64,000 nucleotides of DNA from Holothuria scabra. Lineage: Eukaryota; Echinodermata; Holothuroidea; Aspidochirotida; Holothuriidae. Shown here piece by piece: positions 63,346 to 64,000 of the stretch; the first letter of the stretch is position 1; every line of letters starts with the position of its first letter. Position numbers and translations under genes: made by a program. Below the pieces are notes generated by a model that ran no database searches, had not been told where the DNA came from, and saw nothing but the letters and a program-made list of their open reading frames with translations. Location of the stretch: the NCBI GenBank assembly GCA_037179385.1, contig CM074193.1:39092846-39156845 (forward strand). The letters are read 5' to 3'.

Positions 63346-64000
63346 TTAGTGTGCAATTTTATACCACACATATATACAGACTCAGGGATTCCGCCAGAAA
63401 CACAAAAAGGGGGAATTATTACTCCTAAAGCCCAAGTCGAAAAAGATGCTGTACTAGGAGGGAAAAAGCTTGCTTCAAGGCCCTGTACGGTGCAAGTTGA
63501 TGAGTTTTAAATGTCATATATTTTCTTATGTAAGTTATAACATCTTTGCAAAGCGTCTTTTTAAATAAACAACTAAGACACAGACATTTTTTAATTTTTG
63601 TGGAAAGAAAAGGGTTTACCCACCTTCTTCTGGAAAGGAGGGGGGAAATCCCCTTATTTCCCCGGCTGCGGCGGCAACACTGATAGTCAGAAGTTATATG
63701 AGAGGCCAACCAGTACAAACCTTTTGTGACGATACATCAAAAAACCTAGAGGTACTAACCAGCCTGTAGACACTACCTACATACTGCAGTGTAAGACACA
63801 GATCAAGCCTACAATATGGCCAGTGGACGCATTTATCTTCAATGATGCAAATTACCGGAACCATAGTTGTATGGCGAAATTCCAGGATTAATGCGGGGAA
63901 CAAAGTGTACATGGGAGAACAATGTTCAGGTACCCTAGGCTACTGTAGACTATGCCATATTCCTAAAAGATGATCGAGTCAACATTTTCACACAAGCACA
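63346..64000. other. Upstream intergenic, nothing recognised
   Basis: Only short open frames on both strands. No neighbouring gene start, TE terminus or tandem repeat was recognised before the window ends. Confidence 0.3.

Overview
The window is nuclear DNA from an animal, AT-rich and full of repeats. Its one confidently recognised host gene has 14 short coding exons with GT-AG introns, spread over 35.6 kb of the minus strand. The rest is mostly transposable elements, satellites and microsatellites. The protein and the repeat types suggest a marine invertebrate, probably a deuterostome such as an echinoderm. That placement is inference from sequence character, not from a search.

The host gene is SF3A3 (SF3a60), subunit 3 of the U2 snRNP splicing factor SF3a. 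The start codon is at 62325 and the stop codon ends at 26755. I rebuilt all 14 exons by hand. They join in frame with consensus splice sites to give 508 codons, against about 501 in human. The sequence shows an N-terminal helical region, a SAP-like domain, an acidic stretch and the C-terminal matrin-type C2H2 zinc finger. The start is fixed by an in-frame stop 15 nt upstream.

Layout. Positions 1-26300 have no firm gene. They hold a 5'-truncated CR1/L2-type LINE (655-1909), a ~180-bp tandem family (3.9-5.5 kb, with strays at 8.4 and 23.3 kb), small MITEs (14.9, 15.6, 17.4, 21.9 and 24.9 kb) and a very regular 145-bp satellite array (19.55-21.26 kb). A weak signal-peptide exon candidate lies at 6.6 kb. 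Positions 26755-62325 are SF3A3, and its introns hold most of the elements. These are a piggyBac-type element (34678-35230), several hAT-type elements (35437-35935, 42955-44305, 48207-48391, 49700-50436, 56561-56904), a recent L1/Tx1-type LINE with a perfect 16-bp target duplication (36583-41545), tRNA-derived SINEs, and a second 145-bp-type array (about 54.9-56.5 kb). Intron 1 also holds an 0.83-kb inverted-repeat element split by two Mutator-like insertions (58312-62050). Positions 62326-64000 are the SF3A3 upstream region plus a ~168-bp AT-rich tandem repeat.

The strongest unusual signals are these. Each satellite monomer carries four nuclear-receptor half-sites spaced DR4-DR4-DR1, and both arrays end in a CA microsatellite followed by a hairpin. 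Two cases of nesting, in which the interrupted element can be read across the insertion, show the order in which transposons arrived. I see no operon, CRISPR array or other prokaryote-type system.
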